DNA of 64,000 nt from Treponema peruense (GTDB taxonomy: Bacteria > Spirochaetota > Spirochaetia > Treponematales > Treponemataceae): positions 1,364,001-1,428,000 of the forward strand of contig NZ_CP064936.1 in the NCBI RefSeq assembly GCF_016117655.1, given 5' to 3'. Shown in pieces: positions 25,469 to 34,685 of the stretch (position 1 is its first letter; each line of letters starts with the position of its first letter). The position numbers and the translations under genes are program-made. The notes under the pieces are model-generated. The model made no database searches. It was not told where the DNA came from and worked only from the letters and a program-made list of their open reading frames with translations.

Positions 25469-26583
25469 TTGGAGCCTCCTGTAAAGTAGAAAATGTCGCC
25501 TGCCAGAGCAAAAACTACAAGAGAGCCTACAATGACAAGACCGACAAACTGTATATAATATAAGAACTTGGGATGCAGTTTTTTTCCTGAAACCCATTCA
25601 ATAAAGGCAAAAAGAATGAGTCCGCCGTCAAGAACCGGAACAGGGAGAAGATTCGTTAGAAAAAGGGAAATGCTTATAAGAGATAAAAGTTCAAATGTGC
25701 TGGCAAGTCCTTCCCGAAATCCTGCGGAAAAGCCTTCTTTTATTCCGTCACCAAGAATTGTTGTAATTCTGACAGGACCTGACACGGCATTTGTTACATC
25801 GACGCCTTTGAAAAGTGTTGAAACCGACTTTACTGTCAGAATAAGAATATCTGCGGTTCTTGAAAAACCTTCTGCAAACGCCTTGAAAATATTTCTTGGC
25901 GGATATTCCCGTTTGACTACAGAATCGGGGTCCGAAACAATTCCTATTTTACCGCCGCCTGAAGTTTTATCAAGTTCAGATTTTACGTCAAAAAACAATG
26001 TAGTGCCGTTGCGGTTTACTTCTATCCTAAGCACTTTGTCCGGACTGGAACCGACAATTTCATAAATCTGTGAAAAGTCTTCAGTTTTCTTTCCGTCTAT
26101 AGAAATAATTTCGTCACCGGACTGCATGCCGGCAATATGTGCAGGCGAAACAGTTCCTTCAAAAACTTCATCTGCCATGCTCACTTTTGTTCCTGCACTG
26201 TAATAGGAATACCCCACGCAGGCAACAACGGTAAGTGCAAGAAAAGAAAACAGTACATTTGCAAAAGGGCCGGCAAATGCAATTGCAAGCCGCTTAAGAG
26301 GATGAACACCGTAAAAAGAGTCCGGAGCTCCGTTTATGCAGGAAGACTTGGATTCGATTGCATCCTGAAAATCTTTTTCACCCTTCATGGAACAGTATCC
26401 GCCAAGTGGAATAAGTGAAATCCTGTAGTCGGTGCCGCCATTTTCTTTATGAAAAAGAACCGGTCCCATTCCTATAGAAAAAGCTTCTACAGTAACACCG
26501 CAAATTCTTGCAGCAATATAGTGCCCCAGTTCATGAAAGAAAACAAGAAAACCAAGTCCTAGAATTCCCCATAAAACAGACAT
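25465..26583 (-). CDS. rseP: RseP-like site-2 zinc metalloprotease
   Basis: The 372-residue membrane protease has HELGH at residues 17-21, a PDZ-like domain in the middle (MQSGDEIISIDGKKTEDF) and the second active-site motif NLLPVPVLDGG. It cleaves membrane-embedded substrates such as anti-sigma factors or remnant signal peptides. The start is ATG 26583, which overlaps the dxr stop by one base and has GGAGG upstream. It sits in the conserved frr-uppS-cdsA-dxr-rseP order. Confidence 0.95.
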   Translation of the reverse strand: MSVLWGILGLGFLVFFHELGHYIAARICGVTVEAFSIGMGPVLFHKENGGTDYRISLIPLGGYCSMKGEKDFQDAIESKSSCINGAPDSFYGVHPLKRLAIAFAGPFANVLFSFLALTVVACVGYSYYSAGTKVSMADEVFEGTVSPAHIAGMQSGDEIISIDGKKTEDFSQIYEIVGSSPDKVLRIEVNRNGTTLFFDVKSELDKTSGGGKIGIVSDPDSVVKREYPPRNIFKAFAEGFSRTADILILTVKSVSTLFKGVDVTNAVSGPVRITTILGDGIKEGFSAGFREGLASTFELLSLISISLFLTNLLPVPVLDGGLILFAFIEWVSGKKLHPKFLYYIQFVGLVIVGSLVVFALAGDIFYFTGGSK

Positions 26584-27692
26584 CAAAAGCCTCCGTTAAC
26601 CGAAAGCAGAATTCCGCGTGCCGTTTTCCGGGCCAGTTTGTCGGCTTCAAAAACATCATTTACAGAAAGCGGAACAGCCGACCAGTCTTTCTGTAGCGTA
26701 AGTTCCGTAATTTGTGCAAGCTGCCTGAACGAACATTTTTTTTCTATAAAAGCCTGAACAGCAATTTCGTTTGAGGCATTGAATGCTATAGGGTAGGAAT
26801 TGCCTTTTTTTGCACATTCATAGGCATATTTCAAAAGCGGAAAAGATTCTGTCCGTGGCTTAAAGAAAGACATTTCGTTTCCAGCCAGATCAAACGGCTC
26901 AAGATAATTTTGTGCATATTCAGGCCAGACCAAAGCGCCAAAAATAGGATGCCTCATATCCGGATTTGAAATCTGCGCATAAAGTACGCCGTCTTTTGTT
27001 CTTACAAGTGAATGAATAAGGCTCTGCGGGTGAACCACAACCTTTACATTCTCTGCGTCAAATCCAAAAAGTCTGCAAGCTTCAATTACTTCAAGGCCTT
27101 TGTTTGCAAGTGAAGCACTGTCAATTGTAATTTTGGGGCCCATGTTCCAAGTAGGGTGCTTTAACGCCTGCTCAACGGTAACATTTGCCAGCTGTTCATC
27201 TGTAAAATTCCTGAATGGACCACCGCTTGCAGTTATTACAAGTTCCGAAATATTTTCAGAACCAATTTTTTGCGTAAGATTGAATACAGCTGAATGTTCA
27301 CTGTCAACCGGAATTATAGAAGCGCGTGATTTTCTTGCAATACCAAGAATTACAGGCCATGCCATTACAACAGTCTCTTTGTTTGCAAGGGCAAGATCTA
27401 TTCCAGCTTCAAGAACCATAACAGACGGTTCCAAACCTGCAGCACCGGCTATTCCGTTAACAGCAATATCAGCATTTGAAGATTCAATAAGGTTTTTAAG
27501 ACCTTCTGTTCCGTCAGAAGAAAAAACAGTCCCCTTACAGCCGAATTCCGAACACAGTTTTTCTACTGCCCTTGCATTATGACCTGCTGCAACGCCGCAA
27601 AGTTCAAAGCGTTCAGGCATATTCCTTATAATATCAATAGTCTGCGAACCGATAGAACCTGTGCAACCTAAAACAAGAACTCTTTTTTTCAT
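26583..27692 (-). CDS. dxr: 1-deoxy-D-xylulose 5-phosphate reductoisomerase
   Basis: The 369-residue enzyme starts with the NADPH-binding GCTGSIGSQTIDIIR and contains the PVDSEHSAVF and ASGGPFR motifs of the family, then SLIHSLVRTKDG. It converts DXP to MEP in the non-mevalonate isoprenoid pathway, which feeds UppS encoded two genes upstream. It overlaps the cdsA stop by one base. Confidence 0.96.
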   Translation of the reverse strand: MKKRVLVLGCTGSIGSQTIDIIRNMPERFELCGVAAGHNARAVEKLCSEFGCKGTVFSSDGTEGLKNLIESSNADIAVNGIAGAAGLEPSVMVLEAGIDLALANKETVVMAWPVILGIARKSRASIIPVDSEHSAVFNLTQKIGSENISELVITASGGPFRNFTDEQLANVTVEQALKHPTWNMGPKITIDSASLANKGLEVIEACRLFGFDAENVKVVVHPQSLIHSLVRTKDGVLYAQISNPDMRHPIFGALVWPEYAQNYLEPFDLAGNEMSFFKPRTESFPLLKYAYECAKKGNSYPIAFNASNEIAVQAFIEKKCSFRQLAQITELTLQKDWSAVPLSVNDVFEADKLARKTARGILLSVNGGF

Positions 27693-28570
27693 TAAATACC
27701 GTACAAAATAGAAATCATCAGATAGAAAACAGGGGCAGACATAAGAATAGAATCTATCGAATCCAAAACACCGCCTCTACCCGGAATAACATGTCCCGAA
27801 TCCTTTACGCCCGCAGAACGTTTGAAAATAGATTCCGTAAGGTCACCTACAATAGAAGAGAATGCAATACATATTCCCATAAAAATTATTTTTAAAATTG
27901 AACCATGAAAAATATTCGGCCAGAGAATATATCCCAGAACACCGGCCGCAATTGAACCTGCAAAGCCGCCTATAAATCCCATAACACTTTTATTTGGACT
28001 AGCCTTTACGACCCCGCGGTTGTTTTTTCCAAGAAGCACACCGAATAGCCATGCCAGACTGTCGCACATAAAAACCATAAGCAGAAAAACAGAAACCAGT
28101 GGTGTAGTAATATTATTACCGCCAATTTCAATAACAGTCATTCTTGAAATAAATGTAATAATATAACCTGAATAAAGTACAATAAAAACAGAAGACGCTA
28201 TTCGGGTATTTGAAGTTTCAAATGTTTTTGCCGTAATCACTTCTGAAAAAAGCAGAAGAAGAAAGTCAACTATAAGCGCGTATGTAATAATTTCCTGTCC
28301 AACAGGGAAAGACTTTCCCGTAACAGCAGGAAGAACAGCATAAATCATTCCGATAACCGGAATAAAAACAGAGCATCCGACAATCAGTTTTTTTGACAAA
28401 AGCGGATGATTTATCTTATAAATATCATAAAGTTCTGTTGCAGCAATAAAAGTAATCGCACAAATCAAAACATGAAGTGCAAGATGATTAAAATAGGGAA
28501 GGCAAACAATTAGAATAACAAGAGGAATGCCGACAAAAAAAACAAATAACCGAGATAATATTTTATTCAT
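27692..28570 (-). CDS. cdsA: phosphatidate cytidylyltransferase
   Basis: The 292-residue polytopic membrane enzyme shows the C-terminal signature GDLTESIFKRSAGVKDSG followed by PGRGGVLDSIDS. It makes CDP-diacylglycerol for phospholipid synthesis. It overlaps uppS by 4 nt and dxr by 1 nt, so the whole block is tightly coupled. Confidence 0.95.
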   Translation of the reverse strand: MNKILSRLFVFFVGIPLVILIVCLPYFNHLALHVLICAITFIAATELYDIYKINHPLLSKKLIVGCSVFIPVIGMIYAVLPAVTGKSFPVGQEIITYALIVDFLLLLFSEVITAKTFETSNTRIASSVFIVLYSGYIITFISRMTVIEIGGNNITTPLVSVFLLMVFMCDSLAWLFGVLLGKNNRGVVKASPNKSVMGFIGGFAGSIAAGVLGYILWPNIFHGSILKIIFMGICIAFSSIVGDLTESIFKRSAGVKDSGHVIPGRGGVLDSIDSILMSAPVFYLMISILYGI

Positions 28571-29286
28571 ACCGGTACGGCTCCAAATCTTCTGCTACGT
28601 TTTTGAAATTCTTCTATATTGATAATAAACTCTTTTTCAAAATAATCAGGCCATAATGTATCTGTAAAAACCAGTTCAGCATAGGCCGCATGCCACATTA
28701 GAAAATTACTAAGACGCTTTTCTCCGCCAGTACGGATAAGCAAGTCAGCATCAGGAAGTTCCGGAATATCCATTTTTTCAGAAATGAAAGCATCATTAAT
28801 TGCATCTGACTTACAGCCTGAATCAACAATTTTTTTTACAGCCCTGACAATTTCATCCCTTCCACCATAATTAATTGCAAGCGAAAGAGTCAAACCATTA
28901 AAAACTCTGGTGTCGTTTTGGGCAGCAGTAATATCAGTCTGAATATCAGAAGGAAGTCCAGTAATATCACCAAGAAGACGTACTCTGATATTATTTTCTT
29001 TATAGAACTTAAGTTCCTGCCTTAGATGAGTGTGAATCAGGCCCATTAAAAACCCGACTTCCTGCTGGGTACGCTTCCAGTTTTCAGTAGAAAAAACATA
29101 AAGCGTAAGGTACTTTATACCCATGTCAGCAGCAGCCTTCGCAATTTCTTTTGCACGCTTTAAGCCTTCAAGATGACCGTTTGTGCGAGGTAAATTACGA
29201 TTTTTAGCCCAGCGCCCGTTTCCGTCCATAATAATTCCCACATGAACAGGTACGGCCGCTGAATTGTTTATTAATGAGCCGTCCAC
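28567..29286 (-). CDS. uppS: isoprenyl transferase (undecaprenyl diphosphate synthase)
   Basis: The 239-residue cis-prenyltransferase has VGIIMDGNGRWAKNR with catalytic Asp21, the STENWKR motif and RTGGEKRLSNFLMW near the C-terminus. It builds the C55 lipid carrier from IPP. It lies 4 nt after frr. Confidence 0.96.
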   Translation of the reverse strand: MDGSLINNSAAVPVHVGIIMDGNGRWAKNRNLPRTNGHLEGLKRAKEIAKAAADMGIKYLTLYVFSTENWKRTQQEVGFLMGLIHTHLRQELKFYKENNIRVRLLGDITGLPSDIQTDITAAQNDTRVFNGLTLSLAINYGGRDEIVRAVKKIVDSGCKSDAINDAFISEKMDIPELPDADLLIRTGGEKRLSNFLMWHAAYAELVFTDTLWPDYFEKEFIINIEEFQKRSRRFGAVPV

Positions 29287-29290
29287 AGAA

Positions 29291-29833
29291 TTATTCCATT
29301 ATTTCTTTTTCTTTGGCTTCGTAGGCCTTATTTATTTCTTCTATATACTTGTCTGTAAGTTTCTGAAGTTTATCTGACTCAAGCTTAAGCTGGTCTTCTG
29401 TAATTTCGCCGGCTTTCTGCTGCTTCTTCAGATCTTCGTTTCCGTCTCTTCTTACATTGCGGATTGTTGTACGATAATTTTCAGCAGTAGCTTTTGCCTG
29501 TTTTACAAGATCCTTTCTGCGTTCAGCTGTAAGTGGCGGAATAGCGATGCGGATTACTTTTCCGTCATTACTTGGATTGAGTCCAAGTTCGGCTTTCTGG
29601 ATTGCCTTTTCAATAGCGCCAATAAGAGATTTGTCAAAAGGAGAAACAACAATCATGCGCGCTTCAGGAATAGAAATTGTTCCAACCTGGTTTAGAGGTG
29701 TAGGGGTTCCGTAATAATCAACACGAACCTTGTCAAAAATAGAGGCGCTTGCTCTTCCTGTACGAATTGAATTGTATTCTTCCTTTAATGCGTTAACCGT
29801 TTTTTCCATGCGGCTTTCGTTATCGCCTGCCAT
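29291..29833 (-). CDS. frr: ribosome recycling factor
   Basis: The 180-residue protein has the usual RRF length and signatures (EYNSIRTGRASASIFD, YGTPTPLNQVGTISIPEAR, IRIAIPPLTAERRKDLVKQA, NVRRD). It splits post-termination ribosomes with EF-G. In many bacteria pyrH lies between tsf and frr; here that slot holds only a 108-bp gap with a hairpin. Confidence 0.97.
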   Translation of the reverse strand: MAGDNESRMEKTVNALKEEYNSIRTGRASASIFDKVRVDYYGTPTPLNQVGTISIPEARMIVVSPFDKSLIGAIEKAIQKAELGLNPSNDGKVIRIAIPPLTAERRKDLVKQAKATAENYRTTIRNVRRDGNEDLKKQQKAGEITEDQLKLESDKLQKLTDKYIEEINKAYEAKEKEIME

Positions 29834-29859
29834 ATTTTCCCCCTGTGGAATTTAAAATA

Positions 29860-29932
29860 AGGAACAGGATGTTAAAAAACTTTTGTACCACAAAATATGC
29901 GCTTCAAAAAACTTTTTAACAAACCTGTTCCT
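29860..29932 (-). other. long intercistronic stem-loop between tsf and frr
   Basis: AGGAACAGG and CCTGTTCCT at the two ends pair over 9 bp and the pairing continues through GTTAAAAA-type runs with a small mismatch. The loop is ~35 nt. It is followed on the minus strand by a moderately T-rich stretch, so it could be a weak terminator, a processing site or a stability element. Confidence 0.6.
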
Positions 29933-29941
29933 AAAATGGAA

Positions 29942-30775
29942 TTATTTTCCCAAAAGCAAAAGATCTATTTCACCGAATTCAAGCTTGGCTCCGACATCTT
30001 TACCGACTTCTGCGAGCTTTTCTGTAACTGACTTTTTGTCATCCTTTACGAACATCTGGTCTACAAAACAGATTTCTGCAAGATGCTTGTTGATCTTACC
30101 CTGAAGAATTCCGTCCTTAACATTCTGTGGCTTTGATGCCATCTTCGGATCCTGATCCATCTGAGCCTTAAAGATATCCTTCTGCTCATCGATGTAAGAC
30201 TGAGGAACATCTTCCTGCTTAATGTAAGAAGGTGTGAATGCTGCAAGGTGCATACAACAGTCGCGTGCAAATTCCTTAACCTTGTCGTCTGTAGAACCCT
30301 TAACGATTGTAACTGCTGCTGTCTTAAAGTCTGTATGAATGTAGATTCCGGCAACTGAGTTTTCAGGAACATCGATTACCTTAATCTTTGCAAGAGACAT
30401 GTTTTCGCGTGTACGTGTTGCAAAGTCAAGAAGTGTATCAGAAAGTTCCTTCTCGATTGTTGTGTATCCCTTTTCGAAAATTTCATCAAGAATCTTTTCA
30501 CCACAGGCAATGAATTCCTGATTTTTGGCAACAAAGTCTGTTTCGCAAACAAGTTCAACAACTGCAACTTTATTTCCGTTCTGGCGGATAAAGATGCGTC
30601 CTTCACTGGTTGCACGCTCTGCACGCTTGGCAACTGCTGCAAGTCCCTTTTCCTTGAGAAGTTTTGCAGCTGCGTCAAAGTCACCGTTTGTGTCAACAAG
30701 TGCCTTTTTGCAATCCATCATGCCAGCGCCGGTCTGTTCGCGCAGGTCTTTTACCATAGCTGCTGTAATAGCCAT
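29942..30775 (-). CDS. tsf: elongation factor Ts
   Basis: The 277-residue protein has the N-terminal UBA-like LREQTGAGMMDCKKAL and the core KVAVVELVCETDFVAKN. It is the nucleotide exchange factor for EF-Tu. ATG 30775 has GGAG 6 nt upstream. A terminator-like hairpin lies between rpsB and tsf, possibly adjusting their ratio. Confidence 0.97.
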   Translation of the reverse strand: MAITAAMVKDLREQTGAGMMDCKKALVDTNGDFDAAAKLLKEKGLAAVAKRAERATSEGRIFIRQNGNKVAVVELVCETDFVAKNQEFIACGEKILDEIFEKGYTTIEKELSDTLLDFATRTRENMSLAKIKVIDVPENSVAGIYIHTDFKTAAVTIVKGSTDDKVKEFARDCCMHLAAFTPSYIKQEDVPQSYIDEQKDIFKAQMDQDPKMASKPQNVKDGILQGKINKHLAEICFVDQMFVKDDKKSVTEKLAEVGKDVGAKLEFGEIDLLLLGK

Positions 30776-30801
30776 ATTTTACTCCAAAAAGAATTAAAAA
30801 T

Positions 30802-30831
30802 TCCGGCCAGAAAAAACTTTGACAGGCCGGA
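30802..30831 (-). terminator. hairpin between rpsB and tsf
   Basis: A 7-bp GC-rich stem (TCCGGCC/GGCCGGA) with a 16-nt loop is followed on the minus strand by an A/T-rich run. It resembles a partial terminator in a co-transcribed pair. Confidence 0.55.
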
Positions 30832-30845
30832 TAGGGGAGACAAAT

Positions 30846-31718
30846 TTATTTGTTATAAACTTTGTCTTCGTCGATAAGATCTTGCTCGTCTTTCTTGTCT
30901 GCTTCAGCATCCTCTTCTTTTGTTTCAGTAGGAGTGTAGTTTGAATAATCGACGATTTCTTCATCTTCTTTCTTTGTAGAAGCATCTGTTGTAATGTCTT
31001 CTTCGTCACCGAGAGTCTCAATAATCTTGAGTCCCTGTTCGTTGTCTGCTTCAATAACTGCATTTGCAATGATAGAAGTAAAGAGACTGATTGCACGGAT
31101 AGCATCATCGTTACCAGGAATAGGATAATCAATTCCTTCTGGGTTGCAGTTTGTATCTACAATAGCAATAATAGGAATACCCATGCGGTGAGCTTCTGCT
31201 ACAGCGATCTGCTCTTTGTGTGTGTCAATAATGAAGATTGCTCCTGGGAGTTCCTTCATATCTTTCATTCCGCCGTAATTCTTTGTAAGCTTTTCTTTTT
31301 CCTTAAGAAGACCGGCAACTTCTTTCTTTGTAAGATTGTCGAATGTACCGTCAATCTCCATTTTTTCGATTTTCTTAAGTCTGAGAAGTGATTTCTTTAT
31401 AGTAGAGAAGTTTGTGAGAGTACCGCCAAGCCAGCGGTTATTTACGTAGAACATTCCGCAGCGCTCTGCTTCCTTCTGGATAGCCTGCTGTGCCTGTTTC
31501 TTTGTTCCTACGAAAAGAACTGATTTTCCTGATGCTGCGACCTTGCGAATCTGATCATAACTGTCTTTAATAGCAGTGATGGTCTTCTGAAGATCAATAA
31601 TATGGATTCCGTTGCGTTCTGCGAAGATATACTTCTTCATGCGGGGATCCCAACGCTTTACCTGATGTCCGAAATGTACGCCGGACTCAAGCAGACTTTT
31701 CATGGTTACAACTGCCAT
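30846..31718 (-). CDS. rpsB: 30S ribosomal protein S2
   Basis: The 290-residue protein starts [23 protein letters not shown]-like after AVVT and has the S2 signatures [24 protein letters not shown] and [13 protein letters not shown]. It carries an acidic, lysine-rich C-terminal tail (~50 residues beyond the usual end). The start is ATG 31718 with AAGGAG upstream, not the longer frame reaching back to 31859. Confidence 0.97.
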   Translation of the reverse strand: MAVVTMKSLLESGVHFGHQVKRWDPRMKKYIFAERNGIHIIDLQKTITAIKDSYDQIRKVAASGKSVLFVGTKKQAQQAIQKEAERCGMFYVNNRWLGGTLTNFSTIKKSLLRLKKIEKMEIDGTFDNLTKKEVAGLLKEKEKLTKNYGGMKDMKELPGAIFIIDTHKEQIAVAEAHRMGIPIIAIVDTNCNPEGIDYPIPGNDDAIRAISLFTSIIANAVIEADNEQGLKIIETLGDEEDITTDASTKKEDEEIVDYSNYTPTETKEEDAEADKKDEQDLIDEDKVYNK

Positions 31719-31859
31719 GAGTAACTCCTTCACCGGAAAAACAATTAAGTTTTTCCACCTAGCCTTTTTTCTCGTGACCGACCCCTTAAAGCCGGTCCGG
31801 AAGATTTCGTAACAGATTACTGCAACTAACGGTCCGCAATCTGCCCGACAGAACTTCAT
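31719..31859 (-). promoter_or_regulatory. rpsB leader region
   Basis: The 141-bp gap before rpsB holds two small inverted repeats (GACCG/CGGTC near 31782-31803; GAAAAAC/GTTTTTC near 31740-31759). S2 operons are often autoregulated through their leader; the sequence alone does not prove this here. Confidence 0.3.
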
Positions 31860-32447
31860 TTATAAAAATGGGTAGCCCTGTTCCTTGAGAATATCATAAA
31901 GCTCATAAATAGGCAACCCCATGACAGAACTTTCAGTTCCTTCAATCTTCTCAATAAAGCACGAAGCCAGACCCTGTATCCTGTATCCACCGGCGGCACC
32001 GTGCCATTCCGCTGTTCTTACGTACCAGTCTATTTCCTTTTCTGACATTGGGGCAAATGTAACCTTATTTATACTTGTTCTGGTACTTATGTCATGAATT
32101 TTTCCATTAAAAAGGGCAATTCCTGAAATAACTTTGTGGGTTGAACCCTGAAGATCTGTTATAAACTTTTTGGCTTCATTCTGGTCAGAAGGCTTGCCGT
32201 AAATTCTGCCTCTGTAAAGAATGAGTGTATCTGCCCCAAGAATCCATCCGGGATTCTGTTCCTGCTGAAGACGGTGTGCAACTGCGTCAATTTTTCTTGA
32301 TGCAAGATATTCTGCCGCATTTTCTTTTTTGATGTCTTCAGGAATTGTTTCGTCAATTTCTGCCGGGTTTACAATAAACGGAATATTAAGGCTGCGAAGA
32401 ATTTCCTGCCGTCTTGGTGATGATGATGCTAATATAATTGGATCCAT
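31860..32447 (-). CDS. maf: Maf-family nucleotide pyrophosphatase
   Basis: The 195-residue protein has the Maf signature LASSSPRRQEIL near the start, then EIDETIP, LGADT and the SSVMGLPIYEL end. Family members hydrolyse non-canonical or canonical nucleoside triphosphates. It lies upstream of rpsB on the same strand, across a 141-bp gap. Confidence 0.93.
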   Translation of the reverse strand: MDPIILASSSPRRQEILRSLNIPFIVNPAEIDETIPEDIKKENAAEYLASRKIDAVAHRLQQEQNPGWILGADTLILYRGRIYGKPSDQNEAKKFITDLQGSTHKVISGIALFNGKIHDISTRTSINKVTFAPMSEKEIDWYVRTAEWHGAAGGYRIQGLASCFIEKIEGTESSVMGLPIYELYDILKEQGYPFL

Positions 32448-32451
32448 AATG

Positions 32452-32480
32452 TTGACAATTTTGATGTTAAACTATATTCT
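32452..32480 (+). promoter_or_regulatory. promoter for tRNA-Arg
   Basis: TTGACA (32452-32457), a 17-bp spacer and TATTCT (32475-32480) precede the tRNA by about 70 bp. Confidence 0.65.
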
Positions 32481-32548
32481 TTTTTTCATTAAAGGGAAGT
32501 TCTGGAAACAGAAGTTTTCAGAGATTACCAAAAGAAAAAACTTAAACT

Positions 32549-32622
32549 GAGAGATTGGCTCAATTGGATAGAGCATCGGCCTCCGGAGCCGAAGGTTGTG
32601 GGTTCGAGTCCCGTATCTCTCA
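32549..32622 (+). tRNA. tRNA-Arg, anticodon CCG
   Basis: The 74-nt sequence folds into a cloverleaf: acceptor GAGAGAT/ATCTCTC, D stem GCTC/GAGC, anticodon stem TCGGC/GCCGA with loop CTCCGGA, and T loop TTCGAGT. The anticodon CCG reads CGG. CCA is not encoded after discriminator A. Confidence 0.95.
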
Positions 32623-32632
32623 AAAAAAACAG

Positions 32633-32671
32633 AGCGGCGCAGGTTAAGCAAGTACTTGCGCCGCTTTTTTT
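32633..32671 (+). terminator. intrinsic terminator after tRNA-Arg
   Basis: The 9-bp stem AGCGGCGCA/TGCGCCGCT is followed by T7. Confidence 0.92.
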
Positions 32672-32689
32672 GATTACTGTAATTGTATA

Positions 32690-33415
32690 TTATTTTGCAG
32701 CAGCAGTAGAGTTTGACTTTGAACCGCCACCCTGCATATCACGCAACAGCTGCAGAGCCTTTGTTCTGACAGGTGTTACATAATGATAATTTGTTCCTAT
32801 TTCACTTATTGACTGAATCATTGCACTCTTGTCCTGAACTGTAGGAGCAAGTTTTTCATATGCATTGAGAACTTCAAGGGCAAGTGAACTGGTAGGGTTG
32901 AGTGCAGCATACTTTTTGTGAACAAACTGAATCATACTTACAACTTCGTCATTGTCATTGATACCGATGTTTCCGAGTGCACGGATTGCTGATGTAACAA
33001 CCATAGGTTCTTTGTCGTCAAGGGCAATGGTAACAAGAGTATTCTTTGACTCTTCTGACGGAAGTTCACCAAGAAGGTCACAGGCTTTTGCACGGATATC
33101 GGGGTAATTGTTCATTACACGGCCGTTTGTACGTGACTGTTTTGTTATTCCTTCACCTGCAAGTCCGTTAAGGGCTGTAATCATATCGGGAGAAGAACGT
33201 CCGTTTTCAATTGCGTTTTCAAGATACTGAAGCGCCACAAGTTTGTTGTCATATTCATCGGAGGCAGAAAGCTCCTTTATAATAACATCTTCAACACTGC
33301 TCAGATACTCATCTTCAACGGTTGTTTCGGAACGCTGCTCTGAAGTCTGCGCAAATAAAATTCCTGTAAACAACGCGCAGAATGCGGCTCCCGTTATAAG
33401 CTTTCTAAAATTCAT
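32690..33415 (-). CDS. exported HEAT-repeat-like protein
   Basis: The 241-residue protein has a signal peptide (residues ~5-22, probable cleavage after FAQ) and helical repeats with HEAT features such as DIRAKACDLLGELP and EPMVVTSAIRALGNIG. It is probably periplasmic and involved in protein-protein contacts. ATG 33415 has AGGAGGA upstream. A related-looking larger protein lies at 53665. No specific function is recognised. Confidence 0.78.
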   Translation of the reverse strand: MNFRKLITGAAFCALFTGILFAQTSEQRSETTVEDEYLSSVEDVIIKELSASDEYDNKLVALQYLENAIENGRSSPDMITALNGLAGEGITKQSRTNGRVMNNYPDIRAKACDLLGELPSEESKNTLVTIALDDKEPMVVTSAIRALGNIGINDNDEVVSMIQFVHKKYAALNPTSSLALEVLNAYEKLAPTVQDKSAMIQSISEIGTNYHYVTPVRTKALQLLRDMQGGGSKSNSTAAAK

Positions 33416-33495
33416 TATTTTATTCCTCCTGATGGAATCTTCATTATATTCTAATATAAAGTATACAAAAAATCAATCTGTTATAAAAACAGGAA

Positions 33496-34089
33496 TCAGT
33501 TGTCAATCGGTGGCAGTGAAAGTTTCCATTTTCCGTCAATCTTGTGAAAATTATAATAAACAACATCAGTTTCATCAGAAACCTGGACTGCCTTTACAAG
33601 ACTTTCCGTTTCGTAACGGATTTCGTCAACTGTATGTCCTGCCCTTGATGGAACAAAGACAAACTTAAAGTAATCCTGAAGGGAGTTCAGCTTGAGACCT
33701 TTTACAGGAAGACGAGATGCTGCTTTCTGAAGGTTGGCGCGTCTTGACCAGTAAGCGGCACTTTCTTCATCCAGGTAGGTAACCCATGCCCCGTAATCCA
33801 TTTCCTTCATTATTACATCAAGATCTGCAATTATATCGAGAATTTTCTTTTTGTCATCTGTAAAAACTTCTTTACTTACGCTGACATTGGAAGTAGAGCG
33901 GGTGTATTCATCATCTTCCGAAACAGAACCGATAACTTCTTCATCTATTATGACATCTATAGAAGATTCTTCTTCTGTTTTCTGTACGGGAGCCGGCTGA
34001 GGTTCAACTTTCGCAGATTCACATCCTGTAAGACCTGCAGCTGCCGCGACAAAAAGTCCTGCAATTTTAATTAATTTATTTGTTTTCAT
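33496..34089 (-). CDS. lipoprotein of unknown function
   Basis: The 197-residue protein starts MKTNKLIKIAGLFVAAAAGL and has a lipobox LTGC, so it is probably exported and lipidated. The mature part begins acidic (PVQKTEEESSIDVIID) and ends in a domain with a YLDEESAAYWSRRA helix and a C-terminal HKIDGKWKLSLPP strand, reminiscent of SnoaL/NTF2-like folds. The start is ATG 34089; the longer frame runs back over coaD. TTGACC-17-TAAAAT ends 7 nt before the ATG and no Shine-Dalgarno is visible. Confidence 0.82.
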   Translation of the reverse strand: MKTNKLIKIAGLFVAAAAGLTGCESAKVEPQPAPVQKTEEESSIDVIIDEEVIGSVSEDDEYTRSTSNVSVSKEVFTDDKKKILDIIADLDVIMKEMDYGAWVTYLDEESAAYWSRRANLQKAASRLPVKGLKLNSLQDYFKFVFVPSRAGHTVDEIRYETESLVKAVQVSDETDVVYYNFHKIDGKWKLSLPPIDN

Positions 34090-34096
34090 GAAAATT

Positions 34097-34125
34097 ATTT
34101 TAATACGATTATCAACTTTGGTCAA
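34097..34125 (-). promoter_or_regulatory. start-proximal promoter of the lipoprotein gene
   Basis: TTGACC (34125-34120), a 17-bp spacer and TAAAAT (34102-34097), 7 nt before the ATG. Confidence 0.65.
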
Positions 34126-34132
34126 TTTTTTA

Positions 34133-34161
34133 TTGTTTAAATTGCTGAATTCTGATAAACT
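34133..34161 (+). promoter_or_regulatory. start-proximal promoter of coaD
   Basis: TTGTTT (34133-34138), a 17-bp spacer and TAAACT (34156-34161), 6 nt before the coaD ATG. It is back to back with the lipoprotein promoter. Confidence 0.5.
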
Positions 34162-34167
34162 TTTCCC

Positions 34168-34656
34168 ATGACAACTGCTGTTTTTCCCGGATCTTTTGAT
34201 CCTCCAACATACGGTCACCTTAATATTATAGAAAGAGCAAGCCGGCTTTTTGACAAAATTGACGTTCTTATTTCTGTAAATCCCGACAAAAAATGCCTTT
34301 TTACCGAAAAGGAACGTTTTAACATGATTTCTGAACTTACAAAAAACTACAAAAATGTTACAGTTCACTGCTGGAACAAACTTGTCGTAGACTACTGCAA
34401 GCAGACGGGTGCAAAAGTTCTCCTGCGCGGAATAAGAAATTCAATGGATTTTTCATATGAATTTGATCTTTCCCTGCTGAATAAATCCCTGGACAGTGAC
34501 GTGGAAACACTTTTTGTTCCGACTGAACAGAAATTCTTTTTGATACGTTCCAGCAGTATAAAAGAAGTTGCAAGATATAACGGTGACGTAAGTGCCATGG
34601 TTCCACCAGTTGTTGCCGAAGAATTAAGAAAAAAGTATTGTCAAAAGGCTGATTAA
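34168..34656 (+). CDS. coaD: phosphopantetheine adenylyltransferase
   Basis: The 162-residue protein has the nucleotidyltransferase signature PGSFDPPTYGHLNII and the RGIRNSMDFSYE and SSSIKEVA motifs of CoaD. It makes dephospho-CoA from phosphopantetheine and ATP. The start is fixed by the conserved N-terminus; the bases before it (CTTTTCCC) contain no Shine-Dalgarno. Confidence 0.96.
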   Translation: MTTAVFPGSFDPPTYGHLNIIERASRLFDKIDVLISVNPDKKCLFTEKERFNMISELTKNYKNVTVHCWNKLVVDYCKQTGAKVLLRGIRNSMDFSYEFDLSLLNKSLDSDVETLFVPTEQKFFLIRSSSIKEVARYNGDVSAMVPPVVAEELRKKYCQKAD

Positions 34657-34685
34657 CCAGGAAAACAGCTTAAAATCAATTATTT

